Assembly: GCA_001899255.1 (NCBI GenBank)
Contig: MKVX01000018.1
Location: forward strand, 1,303,150 to 1,367,149
Source of the DNA: Rhizobiales bacterium 62-47
GTDB lineage: Bacteria; Pseudomonadota; Alphaproteobacteria; Rhizobiales; Xanthobacteraceae
DNA length: 64,000 nucleotides
Direction: 5' to 3'
The translations under genes were made by a program, and so were the position numbers. Numbering within the stretch: position 1 is the stretch's first letter; each line of letters begins with the position of its first letter. The notes beneath the pieces are model-generated. The model saw only the letters and a program-made list of their open reading frames with translations. It made no database searches and had not been told where the DNA came from. This document shows positions 1 to 8,775 of the stretch, piece after piece.

Positions 1-92
1 GACCATGCCGAGAAACGGCAGGCGCCCACGGGGCATCTCACAGAGACGGCAGCAGCAGCTCGCAGTTTATAGCGTTTGGTAGCGTGCTGGAG

Positions 93-821
93 TTAGCTGC
101 GATGAGTGCGAAGCAGAGTATCCTTGGCCTCGTTTACACGGGCCGCGAGGTACGTCGACCCCCCTTGGTCGGGATGCAGTTTCTTCATGAGGGATCGGTG
201 CGCCCTGCCGATGTCGTCCCGTCCCGCACCCGGCTTCAAGCCAAGGATCTGGTAAGCCTCCTCGTCGGTCATTTTGCCGCTCGGCGCCGCGCGGCTCTGC
301 CGCCCTGTCGCGTTCGCCTCCGCGTCCTGACGCCAGGCGGGAAACCGGCGGTCCAGATAGCTTTCAAGTAACGCCGAACTTTCGGCGTCGAACTGCGTCA
401 TCAATGCCGCCAGTTGCGGCAAGTCGAATTCGTCCAGCGAGTGACCCGCGCCCTGCCCGGCAATGATTTGCCCGGTCAGCGCACCGCTATCGTGGTCGAG
501 CGTCATATCGAGGTAGCGCGACCGCACATGGGATGTCTGACCGGACGAGCGCCGGCTGGATGAGCCAAACAGCCCGCCGATATTGCTGAAACCGCTGGTC
601 CCGAATGGCGACCAGCCGAGCAGGCCCGCACCGAAAATACCAAGCGGGATCGCCACCGCCAGTTCGCCTTTGATGCCGACGAATACCGCCACCGCGAGCG
701 CCACGAGACCGCCCGCGATCTTGATGCCGCGCGCCATCACCGCGGGATTGGCGGAGCGGAACATCTGCAGCAGGGTGTAGAGCACGAAGACGGCAACGGC
801 GCCGGCGATAAGGGTAGCCAT
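93..821 (-). CDS. Membrane-anchored J-domain (DnaJ-like) protein
   Basis: A co-chaperone that should stimulate an Hsp70 (DnaK) at the inner membrane. The N-terminal third holds two hydrophobic segments (about residues 2-20 and 30-70). The last ~57 residues form a J domain with the HPD motif in LHPDQGG and a NEAKD helix end. The C-terminal J domain behind an N-terminal anchor matches the alphaproteobacterial group related to mitochondrial Pam18/Tim14, not DnaJ itself: there is no Gly/Phe region and no zinc domain. I chose the ATG at 821, preceded by GGAAAG; a GTG at 842 is the upstream alternative. The Hsp70 partner and client are unknown. Confidence 0.85.
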   Translation of the reverse strand: MATLIAGAVAVFVLYTLLQMFRSANPAVMARGIKIAGGLVALAVAVFVGIKGELAVAIPLGIFGAGLLGWSPFGTSGFSNIGGLFGSSSRRSSGQTSHVRSRYLDMTLDHDSGALTGQIIAGQGAGHSLDEFDLPQLAALMTQFDAESSALLESYLDRRFPAWRQDAEANATGRQSRAAPSGKMTDEEAYQILGLKPGAGRDDIGRAHRSLMKKLHPDQGGSTYLAARVNEAKDTLLRTHRS

Positions 822-957
822 ACGATTTCTTTCCAACGACACGTCACTTGTCGCAAAAAACGATGCGGACTTACAGCACCCGTGTCAGTTCACCGCGCGC
901 CACAGGACGGTCGTTGCTGCGGCATTCCGGATCGCGAACAGGTCCGAGCCCGCACCG

Positions 958-1710
958 CTATTTCATCTGCCCCAGCAGATGCGCGGCACCGGCCGTCCGA
1001 CGCGACAATTGCAGCAGCGCCTCCCGTCCACCGGCCGCATAAGCTGCCGCCGCGCGAAGCAGATCGCGCAGTTGCGCTGCCGCGCCAGGATCGAAGCGAC
1101 ACCACGCGCCACCGGTGAGCCGTGCGATCTCGCGGAAGGCATGTTCGGCGATCGGATTGTCGCCCTCCTGAAACATGAACACAGGCACCTTCAGCAATCC
1201 CAGTTCACCCGCTCTGCTGCAGAGGTCATCGACGGATTCCTCCATCGCATCGCCGACGAACACCATCGCCCGCACGCCCGTCGCGACGGCTTCGCGCCGG
1301 ACTTCACCTAGCACTTTCCCGATCTGGGTATGGCCGCCTTGACACTGAATACCGCGCATCAATCGGGCGAGTTGCGCTGAATCGGAAACCCAACGGCTGG
1401 CGCGACACTCCGCCAGCCCGCGGTAATACACCAGCCGGATATCGAGATTGCCGACTGAAGCCGCCTCGCTGAACATGTCGGCCTGTAACGCGCAGGCCAT
1501 GTCCCAGGTGGGTTGCCGGCTCATGGTGGCATCGAGCGCAAATACCAGGCGGCCTCGTGCATGAGCTGAATGCGGTGACATCGCCTGCGCGCGTGCCACG
1601 AAGGCTGCAATATCGGCGGACGTTGACTGCGCACTGGGCGCGTTCGTCGTCGCCTTTGCTGCGGTCAACTTGCTGTCCGCGTTTCCCGGTTTAGATGGAT
1701 CAGACGTCAT
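958..1710 (-). CDS. VWA domain-containing protein of unknown role
   Basis: A soluble protein of about 250 residues. The first ~45 residues are low-complexity and rich in Ala, Thr and Ser. The rest is a von Willebrand A-like domain that begins at the FALDATMS stretch, where a MIDAS site is normally DxSxS. Asp and the last Ser are present but the middle Ser is replaced by Thr in a shifted spacing. A second acidic loop, VFVGDAMEE, fits the later MIDAS Asp. No signal peptide or membrane segment is seen. The ATG at 1710 is chosen because CAGGA lies just upstream; a GTG at 1722 is possible. It lies between the J protein and a hydrolase on the same strand, with no clear operon link. Function is not recognised. 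Confidence 0.75.
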   Translation of the reverse strand: MTSDPSKPGNADSKLTAAKATTNAPSAQSTSADIAAFVARAQAMSPHSAHARGRLVFALDATMSRQPTWDMACALQADMFSEAASVGNLDIRLVYYRGLAECRASRWVSDSAQLARLMRGIQCQGGHTQIGKVLGEVRREAVATGVRAMVFVGDAMEESVDDLCSRAGELGLLKVPVFMFQEGDNPIAEHAFREIARLTGGAWCRFDPGAAAQLRDLLRAAAAYAAGGREALLQLSRRTAGAAHLLGQMK

Positions 1711-1761
1711 GGCATCCTGCACGTGATCGGCAGGAACATGTGGCGCGTGCTCACAGATAAA

Positions 1762-2637
1762 TCAATTCGTCGGAGGCGTCCGTGCACCACCGGCACGCGG
1801 CGGCGCATACTGCGCCACCGGGCCCGGTTCCGCGATCTTCGGCTTCGACGTATCGACCGGCGCCAGTACGCTGTTATCGTCGAGGAACTTGTCGAGCATG
1901 CTCTCGATCTTGGCCTTCGCCGCCTGAGGTCCACGATCGCTCATCTCGGTGTGCTGGATGTCCGTCTTGACCACCGTGATGCCAGCCTGCTCGCACTGCT
2001 CGTCATCCGGAACGACGCCGGGATCGGCCTTGAACACCGGATCATGAGACCGGAACGACAGGATCTTGATCTTGCCATCGGTCATGAACGGCACACGCAA
2101 GTTATCAAGCGTGACAAGCTTCTTCACCTCGTCCGGATAAACCTTGGCGAAATAAGTCGCGATGTCGCCACCGTTGGAATGACCAACCATGGTGAGGCGA
2201 TCATAGTCGGCGTTCGGCATGACCTTCTTCAGGTTTTCAATCGCGAACTGAATGTTGGCTACACCGCGCTCGTAAACCGGAAGGCGGCCGACATAGAGCT
2301 CGCCGACCTTGGTCACCAGCGGCGGATCGCTGGCAAGGTCATGCTGGATGCTGACCGACAGATAGCCACGAGCGGCGAAGAGGTTCGCGAGGAACGAGTA
2401 CTCGGTGAATTTGACGGTGTTGCCGTGATTGAGGATCGCGACCGGCAACTTGATCATGCCAGCGAGCGCCTGCATTTCCTTGTCCCGGCGCACCGCAATA
2501 TCAACGGCGACTGGCCGATCGCGAGACTTATCGAAGAAAGTCATCGTCTCATGCCGAATGAGCCACTTGCTGCCACTGAAATAGGCTGCCGCGACGATGG
2601 CACAGAGCGAAAGTACGATGACGATTCCGCGCTTCAT
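1762..2637 (-). CDS. Exported or membrane-anchored alpha/beta hydrolase
   Basis: Predicted serine hydrolase of about 291 residues. An N-terminal hydrophobic segment (residues 4-20, signal peptide or anchor) is followed by an alpha/beta-hydrolase fold. The nucleophile elbow is GHSNGG, and a late DIQHTEM stretch can supply the catalytic His. The C-terminal ~40 residues are Pro/Ala-rich and probably disordered. It resembles dienelactone hydrolase or platelet-activating-factor acetylhydrolase-like families; the substrate cannot be inferred. The start at 2637 has TAGGAAA eight bases upstream and gives the shortest distance to the signal; an in-frame start at 2682 would add 15 polar residues ahead of the hydrophobic segment and is less likely. 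Confidence 0.8.
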   Translation of the reverse strand: MKRGIVIVLSLCAIVAAAYFSGSKWLIRHETMTFFDKSRDRPVAVDIAVRRDKEMQALAGMIKLPVAILNHGNTVKFTEYSFLANLFAARGYLSVSIQHDLASDPPLVTKVGELYVGRLPVYERGVANIQFAIENLKKVMPNADYDRLTMVGHSNGGDIATYFAKVYPDEVKKLVTLDNLRVPFMTDGKIKILSFRSHDPVFKADPGVVPDDEQCEQAGITVVKTDIQHTEMSDRGPQAAKAKIESMLDKFLDDNSVLAPVDTSKPKIAEPGPVAQYAPPRAGGARTPPTN

Positions 2638-3273
2638 GTTGTTTCCTAAGAACGCCTCACCCGTTTCATTGAACTCCGGCATTCTCTCTCGCGCCGGTTA
2701 TCAAGAATATATGTCACACTGCTGTGACTGAAAGATCAAAATAGGGCAATTAAGCAAAGGATTTTAGCAGGCCTAAGCCTACCTGGATACCGGATCAAAA
2801 TCCGGTTCCGGCGCCACCCCGTTATCGGGCAGGACGCGGTCGCTGCAAAAACTCAGCAAACCTCTGAATTTACTACTAATTCTAGAAATATAACGTCTGC
2901 CCCCAATAAAGGTTCCGCGACGCCGCCCAATCGCCGGCGCGACTTCCAGAATTTGCCTCGGGAGTCTCGCTCGAAAGTATCTGTGAACTGCGGGCGCGCA
3001 CGTCAAGACGCGCCGCTGCGCATCGCGGCTGCCGCAGCCCGGACAACTCTGTCACCGACAGCAGTCCTGGATCGCAGCCAATGGCGCTGTGGACATGCAT
3101 GGCGCGCCATCTGCGCAGGATGGACGGATGCTGTGTTTCAGCTCATAAGGCGCGCGCGTCGGCCCAGCTAACCGAGACCTCACTCGCTTGGCGCGCGATT
3201 GCAGCGTTTGCTAGAGTCGTTATCGCAAGCCGAGGCAACATACCGTTGCTCCTATCTCAATCACCGAGTCCCA
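2638..3273. other. Intergenic region between hydrolase and panC
   Basis: About 630 bases without a supported gene, lying between divergent genes, so promoters for both are expected here. One short hairpin (ACCGGAT-CAAA-ATCCGGT, near 2790-2807) is visible but has no T tract. Short reading frames in several phases have no ribosome binding site and no family resemblance. Confidence 0.5.
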
Positions 3274-4125
3274 ATGCCCCACACGCCCGCTGTCGCCCGT
3301 ACTCTCCCCTCGCTGCACCGTGCGATCGACAAGCTCCGCGCGCGGAAAGCCCGCGTCGCACTCGTCCCGACCATGGGAGCCCTGCACGAAGGTCACCTGA
3401 CATTGGTGCGCCAGGCGAAGCGCCGTTGCGACAAGGTGATCGTTTCAATCTTCGTCAACCCCACCCAGTTCGCGCCGCATGAGGATTTCTCGACCTATCC
3501 GCGCACCTGGAAGGCAGATATAGCCAAGCTCGCTGCGGAGCGGGTTGATCTGGTGTGGAATCCGGACGTGAAGACCATGTATCCCGACGGGTTTGCCTCG
3601 CGCATCTCTTGCGAAGGACCGGCCGTCGCCGATCTCGAAGATCGCTTTCGACCGCACTTCTTCAGCGGCGTCGCTACCGTCGTCGGCAAACTGTTCGTGC
3701 AATGCCGCCCTGACATCGCAGTTTTCGGCCAGAAAGATTACCAGCAGCTGCGGGTGGTGACGCGCATGGCGCGTGACCTCGACCTCGGCGTCAAAGTGAT
3801 CGGTATCACCACGGTGCGCGAAACCGACGGGCTCGCGATGTCATCGCGCAACGTCTATCTCTCTCCTGACGAACGCCGCGTCGCGCCGACGCTGTATCGC
3901 ACCATGAAGGCCTGCGCCAAAAAAATCCGCGCCGGCGATGATCTCGTCACGGCGATGACCGAGGGCGCGGCGCTTATCAGTGGCGCCGGCTTCGCGCTCG
4001 ACTATTTCGAGGCACGCCATGCCGAAACGCTGGCGCCGGTAGCCTCGCTTGCGGACGGACCGATCCGCCTGCTTGTCGCAGCCAAGATCGGCACCACACG
4101 ACTGATCGATAACATCGGTGTATGA
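3274..4125 (+). CDS. panC: Pantoate--beta-alanine ligase
   Basis: Joins pantoate and beta-alanine using ATP (through pantoyl-adenylate) to make pantothenate for coenzyme A. At 283 residues it has the usual family length. The ATP-binding TMGALHEGH motif lies near residue 28, followed by [18 protein letters not shown], and the KMSKS-equivalent MSSRNVYLS. The start at 3274 (MPHTPAV) fits known PanC N-termini; the frame stays open to 3199, but the extra 25 residues do not look conserved. panB and panD are not nearby. It stands alone on the plus strand and converges with the DUF1489 gene nine bases downstream. Confidence 0.96.
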   Translation: MPHTPAVARTLPSLHRAIDKLRARKARVALVPTMGALHEGHLTLVRQAKRRCDKVIVSIFVNPTQFAPHEDFSTYPRTWKADIAKLAAERVDLVWNPDVKTMYPDGFASRISCEGPAVADLEDRFRPHFFSGVATVVGKLFVQCRPDIAVFGQKDYQQLRVVTRMARDLDLGVKVIGITTVRETDGLAMSSRNVYLSPDERRVAPTLYRTMKACAKKIRAGDDLVTAMTEGAALISGAGFALDYFEARHAETLAPVASLADGPIRLLVAAKIGTTRLIDNIGV

Positions 4126-4134
4126 CGGCGGGGC

Positions 4135-4572
4135 TCAGAGCAAACCCAACTCGCGCAGTTCTCGTCGCAAGTGCTCCGGCATCGCCGCAACGCCCGCCCC
4201 GGCATCCGTAAGGTCGAGCGGTGCATCGGTGGCGGTCAAATAGCGCCAACCCTGGAATGCACGCATCGGTCGCGGCACGACGCCGATGACTTTCGGCTGC
4301 ATGACGAGGCGGCAGCGGCCGATGCCGTCCCTGTCGCGAAACGGCTCGATCGCGATCAGCTTTTCACGCGCCGCGATTTCACCCCGAATGACCCAGTACA
4401 ACGAGCCACCGTCGAGCAGTTCCTCGTCGCGCTTCGGCACCATGCGCGTGATGTGAACGTGACGGCGTGGCAAACCTTTGCGTTTGGCTTCCTGCACGCG
4501 TTCGGCAACACGCGCCTTGAGGTCCTTGACGGACTCGCAACCGACGGCAAGTTTGATGAGATGAAGTGGCAT
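4135..4572 (-). CDS. DUF1489 family protein
   Basis: A soluble protein of 145 residues with the DUF1489 opening MPLHLIKLAVG, followed by a helical segment and a TRMVPKRDEELLDGGSLYWVIRG core. This family occurs across Alphaproteobacteria as single-copy proteins of unknown function. I place the start at 4572 because homologues begin with this sequence, although the ribosome binding site (ACCGGGTG) is weak. The frame stays open 50 codons further upstream, into the end of the Crp-family gene, and that extension is not conserved-looking. It follows the regulator on the same strand about 110 bases downstream. Confidence 0.85.
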   Translation of the reverse strand: MPLHLIKLAVGCESVKDLKARVAERVQEAKRKGLPRRHVHITRMVPKRDEELLDGGSLYWVIRGEIAAREKLIAIEPFRDRDGIGRCRLVMQPKVIGVVPRPMRAFQGWRYLTATDAPLDLTDAGAGVAAMPEHLRRELRELGLL

Positions 4573-4684
4573 GGCACCCGGTGAGATGAGAGAGACGTTC
4601 TTTTCCCTTCCGGTGCATTTCGTCAAGTCGCCTTCGCGCCATGCCGCGATGCGTTTTTTAGCCAGGGAACCGTGCCGCTGATAA

Positions 4685-5392
4685 TCAGGTCTCGCCGTTC
4701 TCGGCAATCTGCTCGATTTCATCCGGCCTGCAAAGCGTCAGACGCTGATCCCGCGTCACCAGCCAGCCGGCTTTCTCCCATGGTGTCAGGATTCGGCTCG
4801 CCGAATGCAACGTGGTTCCGCAAATGTCGGCGATGTCTTTCCGCCGCAATGGAAATTCGATCGTGATGCCTTCGCTGTTGCGATGCCCGCTACGCCGTGC
4901 CAGTCGCAGCAACGCATGCGCGATCCTGCGCTCCACCCGTTGCGTTGCCAGTTCGCGGACGCGGTTCTGCGCATCCTGCAGACGCTTGCCGATGATCCGG
5001 ATGAAGTTGAGCGCAATACGATGATGACGGTCCATGAGTTGGGCGAGATCGGCCTCGCTCCAACTCACCTCGGTGCACTCCGTCAGCGTTTCGGCGTCAG
5101 CCGGATAACGCCCATCGGTGAACAGCGCGACGGTGCCGAACATCTCGCCGCGCGTGATAAATCGCACCACGACTTGTGCACCATCGCTTCCGGATTGCGA
5201 AATCCGCACGCAGCCTTCGATCAGCGCGTGGGCACGCACGCTGCCGTCACCCTGATTGAAGATACGGGTGTTGCGAGTCAGGTGCTTGAAGCGTGCGAGG
5301 GCCCGCACCTCGTCCAGCGCCGCCGGCGAAAGAGCGTCAAACAGTTCGAGGGAGGCAAGATTTCTGCCGAGACTGACGTCAACGATGCTCAT
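4685..5392 (-). CDS. Crp/Fnr-family transcription regulator
   Basis: A DNA-binding regulator of about 235 residues. An N-terminal cyclic-nucleotide-binding-like beta barrel (residues 20-135, with GEMFGTVALFTDGRYPADAE) is joined by a long dimerisation helix to a C-terminal Crp-type winged helix (residues 160-225, with RRKDIADICGTTLHSASRIL). It lacks the N-terminal cysteine cluster of oxygen-sensing FNR. It also lacks a clear cAMP phosphate-binding RSALA-type loop, so the effector is unknown. The ATG at 5392 has TAAGG nine bases upstream; an ATG at 5410 is the alternative. It is transcribed away from the CopD-like gene, and the 175-base gap may hold shared control sites. Confidence 0.88.
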   Translation of the reverse strand: MSIVDVSLGRNLASLELFDALSPAALDEVRALARFKHLTRNTRIFNQGDGSVRAHALIEGCVRISQSGSDGAQVVVRFITRGEMFGTVALFTDGRYPADAETLTECTEVSWSEADLAQLMDRHHRIALNFIRIIGKRLQDAQNRVRELATQRVERRIAHALLRLARRSGHRNSEGITIEFPLRRKDIADICGTTLHSASRILTPWEKAGWLVTRDQRLTLCRPDEIEQIAENGET

Positions 5393-5568
5393 GCGCTCGA
5401 CCTTAGACATTTCCTGCAATTTAGGGGAACAATTTGCGCTGGCGCAAACGCTCCACGCGGCTGCAGACGTAGATTTTCTCCATCATTGAGGGCCTACGCG
5501 GCCCTGCCCTGCCGAAAGTCCGTCGATCGCCGTCAATCGCGATCACGAAATCGCCGACCGGTACCGTT

Positions 5569-6045
5569 ATGACCGACCTCATATTCGCGCGCGCTCTTCA
5601 TGTCCTCGGCGTTGTCATCTGGATTGGCGGCGTCGGCATGGCAACCATGGTGGTGCTGCCGGCGGTGCGGCGTGGCGACCTTGGCACCAATCGCCTGCAG
5701 GCCTTTCAGGCCATCGAACATCGCTTCATCTGGATTGCGCGGACCGCCGTCATCATCGTGGGACTGACCGGGCTGTATATGATCATCGGCCTCGATCTCT
5801 GGGACCGGTTTCACACGATGGCGTTCTGGTGGATGCATGCGATGGTCTGCGTGTGGCTGATCTTCGCCTTCGTCCTGTTCATCGGCGAGCCATTCATCCT
5901 GCACCGTTTCTTTCCCGGTTGGGTCAAGACCAAACCCGAACAGGCTTTCGCCTTCATCCATCGGGTGCACTGGGTCTTGCTGACCGTGAGTGTCGTCACC
6001 GTCCTCGGCGCGGTGGCGGGTGCTCACGGCTGGTCACCGTTCTAG
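5569..6045 (+). CDS. CopD-like integral membrane protein
   Basis: A small membrane protein of 158 residues with four predicted spans (about 5-27, 50-70, 80-105, 125-150). The opening RALHVLGVVIWIGGVGMAT matches the CopD/DUF2269-type signature, in which His and the W-I-G-G turn sit in the first helix. Further His residues in the loops and helices (EHRF, FHTMAFWWMHAM, HRVHW) could bind haem or copper. The family is associated with copper resistance or b-type haem membrane proteins. No copper genes are nearby, so the metal role is inference only. Confidence 0.75.
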   Translation: MTDLIFARALHVLGVVIWIGGVGMATMVVLPAVRRGDLGTNRLQAFQAIEHRFIWIARTAVIIVGLTGLYMIIGLDLWDRFHTMAFWWMHAMVCVWLIFAFVLFIGEPFILHRFFPGWVKTKPEQAFAFIHRVHWVLLTVSVVTVLGAVAGAHGWSPF

Positions 6046-6087
6046 CAATCCTCCCTCGTAGCAAAGGTCCCTCGCCGCAGGCGAAGC

Positions 6088-7071
6088 CTAGCGCGCACCT
6101 GCAGGCGCCAGTTGAACCGGCGGCGGCGGGACGGGCGGCTGTGGGGACGACTGTACAGGCGCCGCCTTGGGTGCCGCGGAGGTTTTCTTCTTGGCCGCGG
6201 CCGGCGGTTGTGCGGCCGTCTGTGACTTGGCTGCGGCGGCGGGCCGCGCAGCAGGTACCGTTGCAGACGATGGCGGCGTGCTTGCCGTGTTAGGCGGCGG
6301 CTCAGGCGTCATGATATTGACCGGCGGAATCGATGCCGAAGAAGGAAACTCGGCATTGGTTGGCTTTCCGGTCGGCAGAGAGGGTGGAATGCCGGCCAGC
6401 GGCGGCGCAGCCAATGCGGCACCGGTCTCGGCCTTGCTCTCCCAAGACGCAGCGTAGCGCGTCACGCGGCCGTTGTAGGCCTGCTCTTCCATATTGGCGA
6501 CGATCCGGCTGTGGTCGGTCATCGACTGGAACGCGGCGCACATCACAACGCTGCAACGATCCCGCGTCGTCAGCACGTGCGCGATCAATCCATAGCGATC
6601 GCGTTCTACGGCGCCGCGCAGCGCCTGCAATTCCGGCGTCATCACCCGGTTGGCAGCACTCACATCGCCGAACGCAGTGAGGTGACTGATTTGGGCCGCA
6701 GCATAGGAGACGGCCGCGGCGACGGTATCGGGCGATCCGAACAGGATGCGTTCACAAGCTGTCTCAACGCTGTCGCCGGCAAGATCGTCCATGCACGAGA
6801 GAGCCGGTAGCGAGGCCATCGTCGGCATCGGTGCGTTCGCGTTGCCATTGGCGGCGCCCCCCGAACCGAAGCCGCGAGTCGTCGCGGCGGCGGCCACTGC
6901 CACAGCCAACAGCGTGATTACTGTCAACGCACCGTTGGCAACGGTGCGTTCGGCGCGCAGCAGCGTCACGAAGAGAACGAGCGCAAGGAATGCTGCAGCG
7001 ATCAGCGTCAGCCACATCGGAAATGACGGAGCGCGCCACAATTGATCGAGCGAAATCGAGGTCAAATCCAT
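6088..7071 (-). CDS. Conserved two-span membrane protein, Cys-containing core and Pro/Ala-rich tail
   Basis: About 327 residues, family not recognised. Two N-terminal hydrophobic helices (about 18-38 and 46-66) are followed by a compact region (about 85-220) with cysteines at CMDDLAGDSVETACERI and RCSVVMCAAF. Their spacing would suit two disulphides in the periplasm. The last ~110 residues are Pro, Ala and Lys rich (AAKKKTSAAPK, PQPPVPPPP) and are probably disordered or wall-spanning. The ATG at 7071 is preceded by GAGGG. The gene stands alone, convergent with the CopD-like gene. I infer an envelope protein, no more. Confidence 0.65.
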   Translation of the reverse strand: MDLTSISLDQLWRAPSFPMWLTLIAAAFLALVLFVTLLRAERTVANGALTVITLLAVAVAAAATTRGFGSGGAANGNANAPMPTMASLPALSCMDDLAGDSVETACERILFGSPDTVAAAVSYAAAQISHLTAFGDVSAANRVMTPELQALRGAVERDRYGLIAHVLTTRDRCSVVMCAAFQSMTDHSRIVANMEEQAYNGRVTRYAASWESKAETGAALAAPPLAGIPPSLPTGKPTNAEFPSSASIPPVNIMTPEPPPNTASTPPSSATVPAARPAAAAKSQTAAQPPAAAKKKTSAAPKAAPVQSSPQPPVPPPPVQLAPAGAR

Positions 7072-7301
7072 GCGCACGGCCCTCGGAACGTAGTGCCGGC
7101 GCGCTTCCTGCGCCTGCCGGCGATTCCCGCCCTCAAATTATCAAATCTGAAGCCGATATGCCCAACCTCCGGCCCTCCGGCCGGATCGGTCACTTCGCAA
7201 TACGCCCGATATTCGGCTCGGCCAGCCAACCCCGGCAGATGACAGGCGGTACGGTTGAACTGGGCGAGCTATCCGTGAAGTGAGCCGCTGAACAGGGACC
7301 G

Positions 7302-7505
7302 TCAGGCGACGGCAAGCTGGCTTTCCTTGGCGACACGCTCGAACGCCTCGGTGGAACTCTTGATGCGGTACTGACAGTCGTCGCCTTCGGTCGGCAGCAG
7401 ACGGATGACTTCGTAAGTTCCGGAGGCTGCCGGCCGCGCCACGTTGCTGGCGGTAAAATAGACAGTCTCTCCAACGATATACTTGTGCTTCAACGCCGTC
7501 TCCAT
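7302..7505 (-). CDS. Small conserved protein, SH3-like barrel suspected
   Basis: A short soluble protein (67 residues from 7505). The core reads KHKYIVGETVYFT, then GTYEVIRLLPTEGD, then YRIKSSTEAFERVAKESQL. This pattern of short beta strands around an ERV...ESQL end recurs in small Rhizobiales proteins of unknown function. No catalytic residues or membrane segments are visible. The start is uncertain: no ribosome binding site precedes 7505, and a GTG at 7571 or an ATG at 7550 would add 22 or 15 residues. The flanks on both sides (about 230 bases each) hold nothing I can identify. Confidence 0.6.
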   Translation of the reverse strand: METALKHKYIVGETVYFTASNVARPAASGTYEVIRLLPTEGDDCQYRIKSSTEAFERVAKESQLAVA

Positions 7506-7729
7506 CACACAATGAGAAATGCCCGGTCCGCTTAGCGTCCCCGCGGCCATGGCCAACTGAAGTTCGGGCACTCTATAGCATGCGACAGTCGCATTTGGCC
7601 AGCCGGTACTGAGCCCGGCAAAGGTCTATTTTTCGCAAGCTTTTCAGGATGATAAGCCTAGTTTTCCGCACCCCGACAAACGTCTATGCCGCCCCTGGCA
7701 AAAGAGGCCCTGCGGAACCGGAAGGGAAC

Positions 7730-8386
7730 TCACTCGGCCTCAAATCTGGCAATGACGACGGTCTCCGCCAAACCTGCCGCTGTCCATTCAGCGAAGGCCG
7801 GTAACGCCTGCATGGTGTCCATGTAGGCGCGCACCGGTGGCGACACCTCGATTGCGTAGGTCCGGAAGCGATGCACGACCGGTGCGTACATCGCATCCGC
7901 ACCACTGAACTGACCAAACAGGAATGGACCCGATCGACCGTAGCGCGCGCGGCACTCGGTCCAGATCTGCTGCACGCGCGCGATGTCGGCGCGGGCGCTG
8001 TCCGACAGAACCTTGGCAGCAACAGCACGGTGCAGGTTCATGCCGCACTCATTGCGCAAGGCTGCGAAACCGGAATGCATTTCCGCCGATATCGACCGGG
8101 CGTGGGCGCGCGCGGCCCGCTCCTCCGGCCACAATCGCGCCGTAGGAAACTTCTCCGCAACGTATTCGATGATCGCCAGCGAATCCCAGACCGTGACGTC
8201 GTCATCGATCAGGGCCGGCACCTTGCCGGATCCCGTCACGTCGAGAATGCGCTGCTTGTCGGCCGCGCCGGTGTACAGCGGGATGAAAATCTCATCGAAC
8301 GCGATATTGGCTGCGCGCAACGCCACCCATGGCCGCATCGACCACGACGAATAGTTCTTGTTACCGATCACCAGCTTCATCGCCAT
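7730..8386 (-). CDS. Glutathione S-transferase family protein
   Basis: A 218-residue cytosolic GST-like protein. The N-terminal thioredoxin-fold domain (1-80) carries NYSSWSMRPW, whose Ser residues sit where GSTs activate glutathione. It continues with GSGKVPALIDDD (cis-Pro loop) and DSLAIIEYVAE. The C-terminal part (90-215) is the all-helical GST domain. It may conjugate or reduce glutathione adducts; the substrate is unknown. The ATG at 8386 is preceded by GAGG at good spacing, better than the in-frame start at 8434. It is transcribed divergently from the DUF3253 gene. Confidence 0.88.
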   Translation of the reverse strand: MAMKLVIGNKNYSSWSMRPWVALRAANIAFDEIFIPLYTGAADKQRILDVTGSGKVPALIDDDVTVWDSLAIIEYVAEKFPTARLWPEERAARAHARSISAEMHSGFAALRNECGMNLHRAVAAKVLSDSARADIARVQQIWTECRARYGRSGPFLFGQFSGADAMYAPVVHRFRTYAIEVSPPVRAYMDTMQALPAFAEWTAAGLAETVVIARFEAE

Positions 8387-8502
8387 GTCGCCTCTAACCC
8401 ATGAATGACAGACGTGGACGTTGCCATGGCGCACGCCGACCGATCAACCCACGGTCAAGCGCTGGCTTGCGTGGCGCCAGCGGATGCGCCAATGCAACAC
8501 CC

Positions 8503-8775
8503 ATGTCCACGCTCGATTCGTCTTCTTCCGAATTGCCTCTCGAAGAGGCCATTCTCAACGTCCTGTCACGTGCCAGCGGCAAGACCCTGAGTGCCCCGGA
8601 GATCGCACATGCGATCGTGCCCGATGGCGACTGGCATGGCCTGCTGATGCCGATCCGCCGCGCCGCGGTAGCGCTCGCGCAAGTGGGCCGCCTGATCATC
8701 TATCGCAAAGGCAAGATCGCCGATCCGGACGACTTTCGCGGCGTCTACCGGCTCGGCCTGCCGCGTCAGGACTGA
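8503..8775 (+). CDS. DUF3253 family protein, winged-helix-like
   Basis: A 90-residue protein matching DUF3253: a helix-rich start (EEAILNVLSRASGKTLSAPEIAHAI), the conserved DWHGLLMPIRRAAVALAQVGRLIIYRKGK, then a DFRGVYRLG end. The layout is that of a small winged helix, but DNA binding has not been assigned to the family to my knowledge. The start at 8503 gives the expected family length; the frame is open upstream to 8401 without a conserved sequence. Its last ten bases overlap the end of the convergent YdcF-like gene. Confidence 0.8.
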   Translation: MSTLDSSSSELPLEEAILNVLSRASGKTLSAPEIAHAIVPDGDWHGLLMPIRRAAVALAQVGRLIIYRKGKIADPDDFRGVYRLGLPRQD

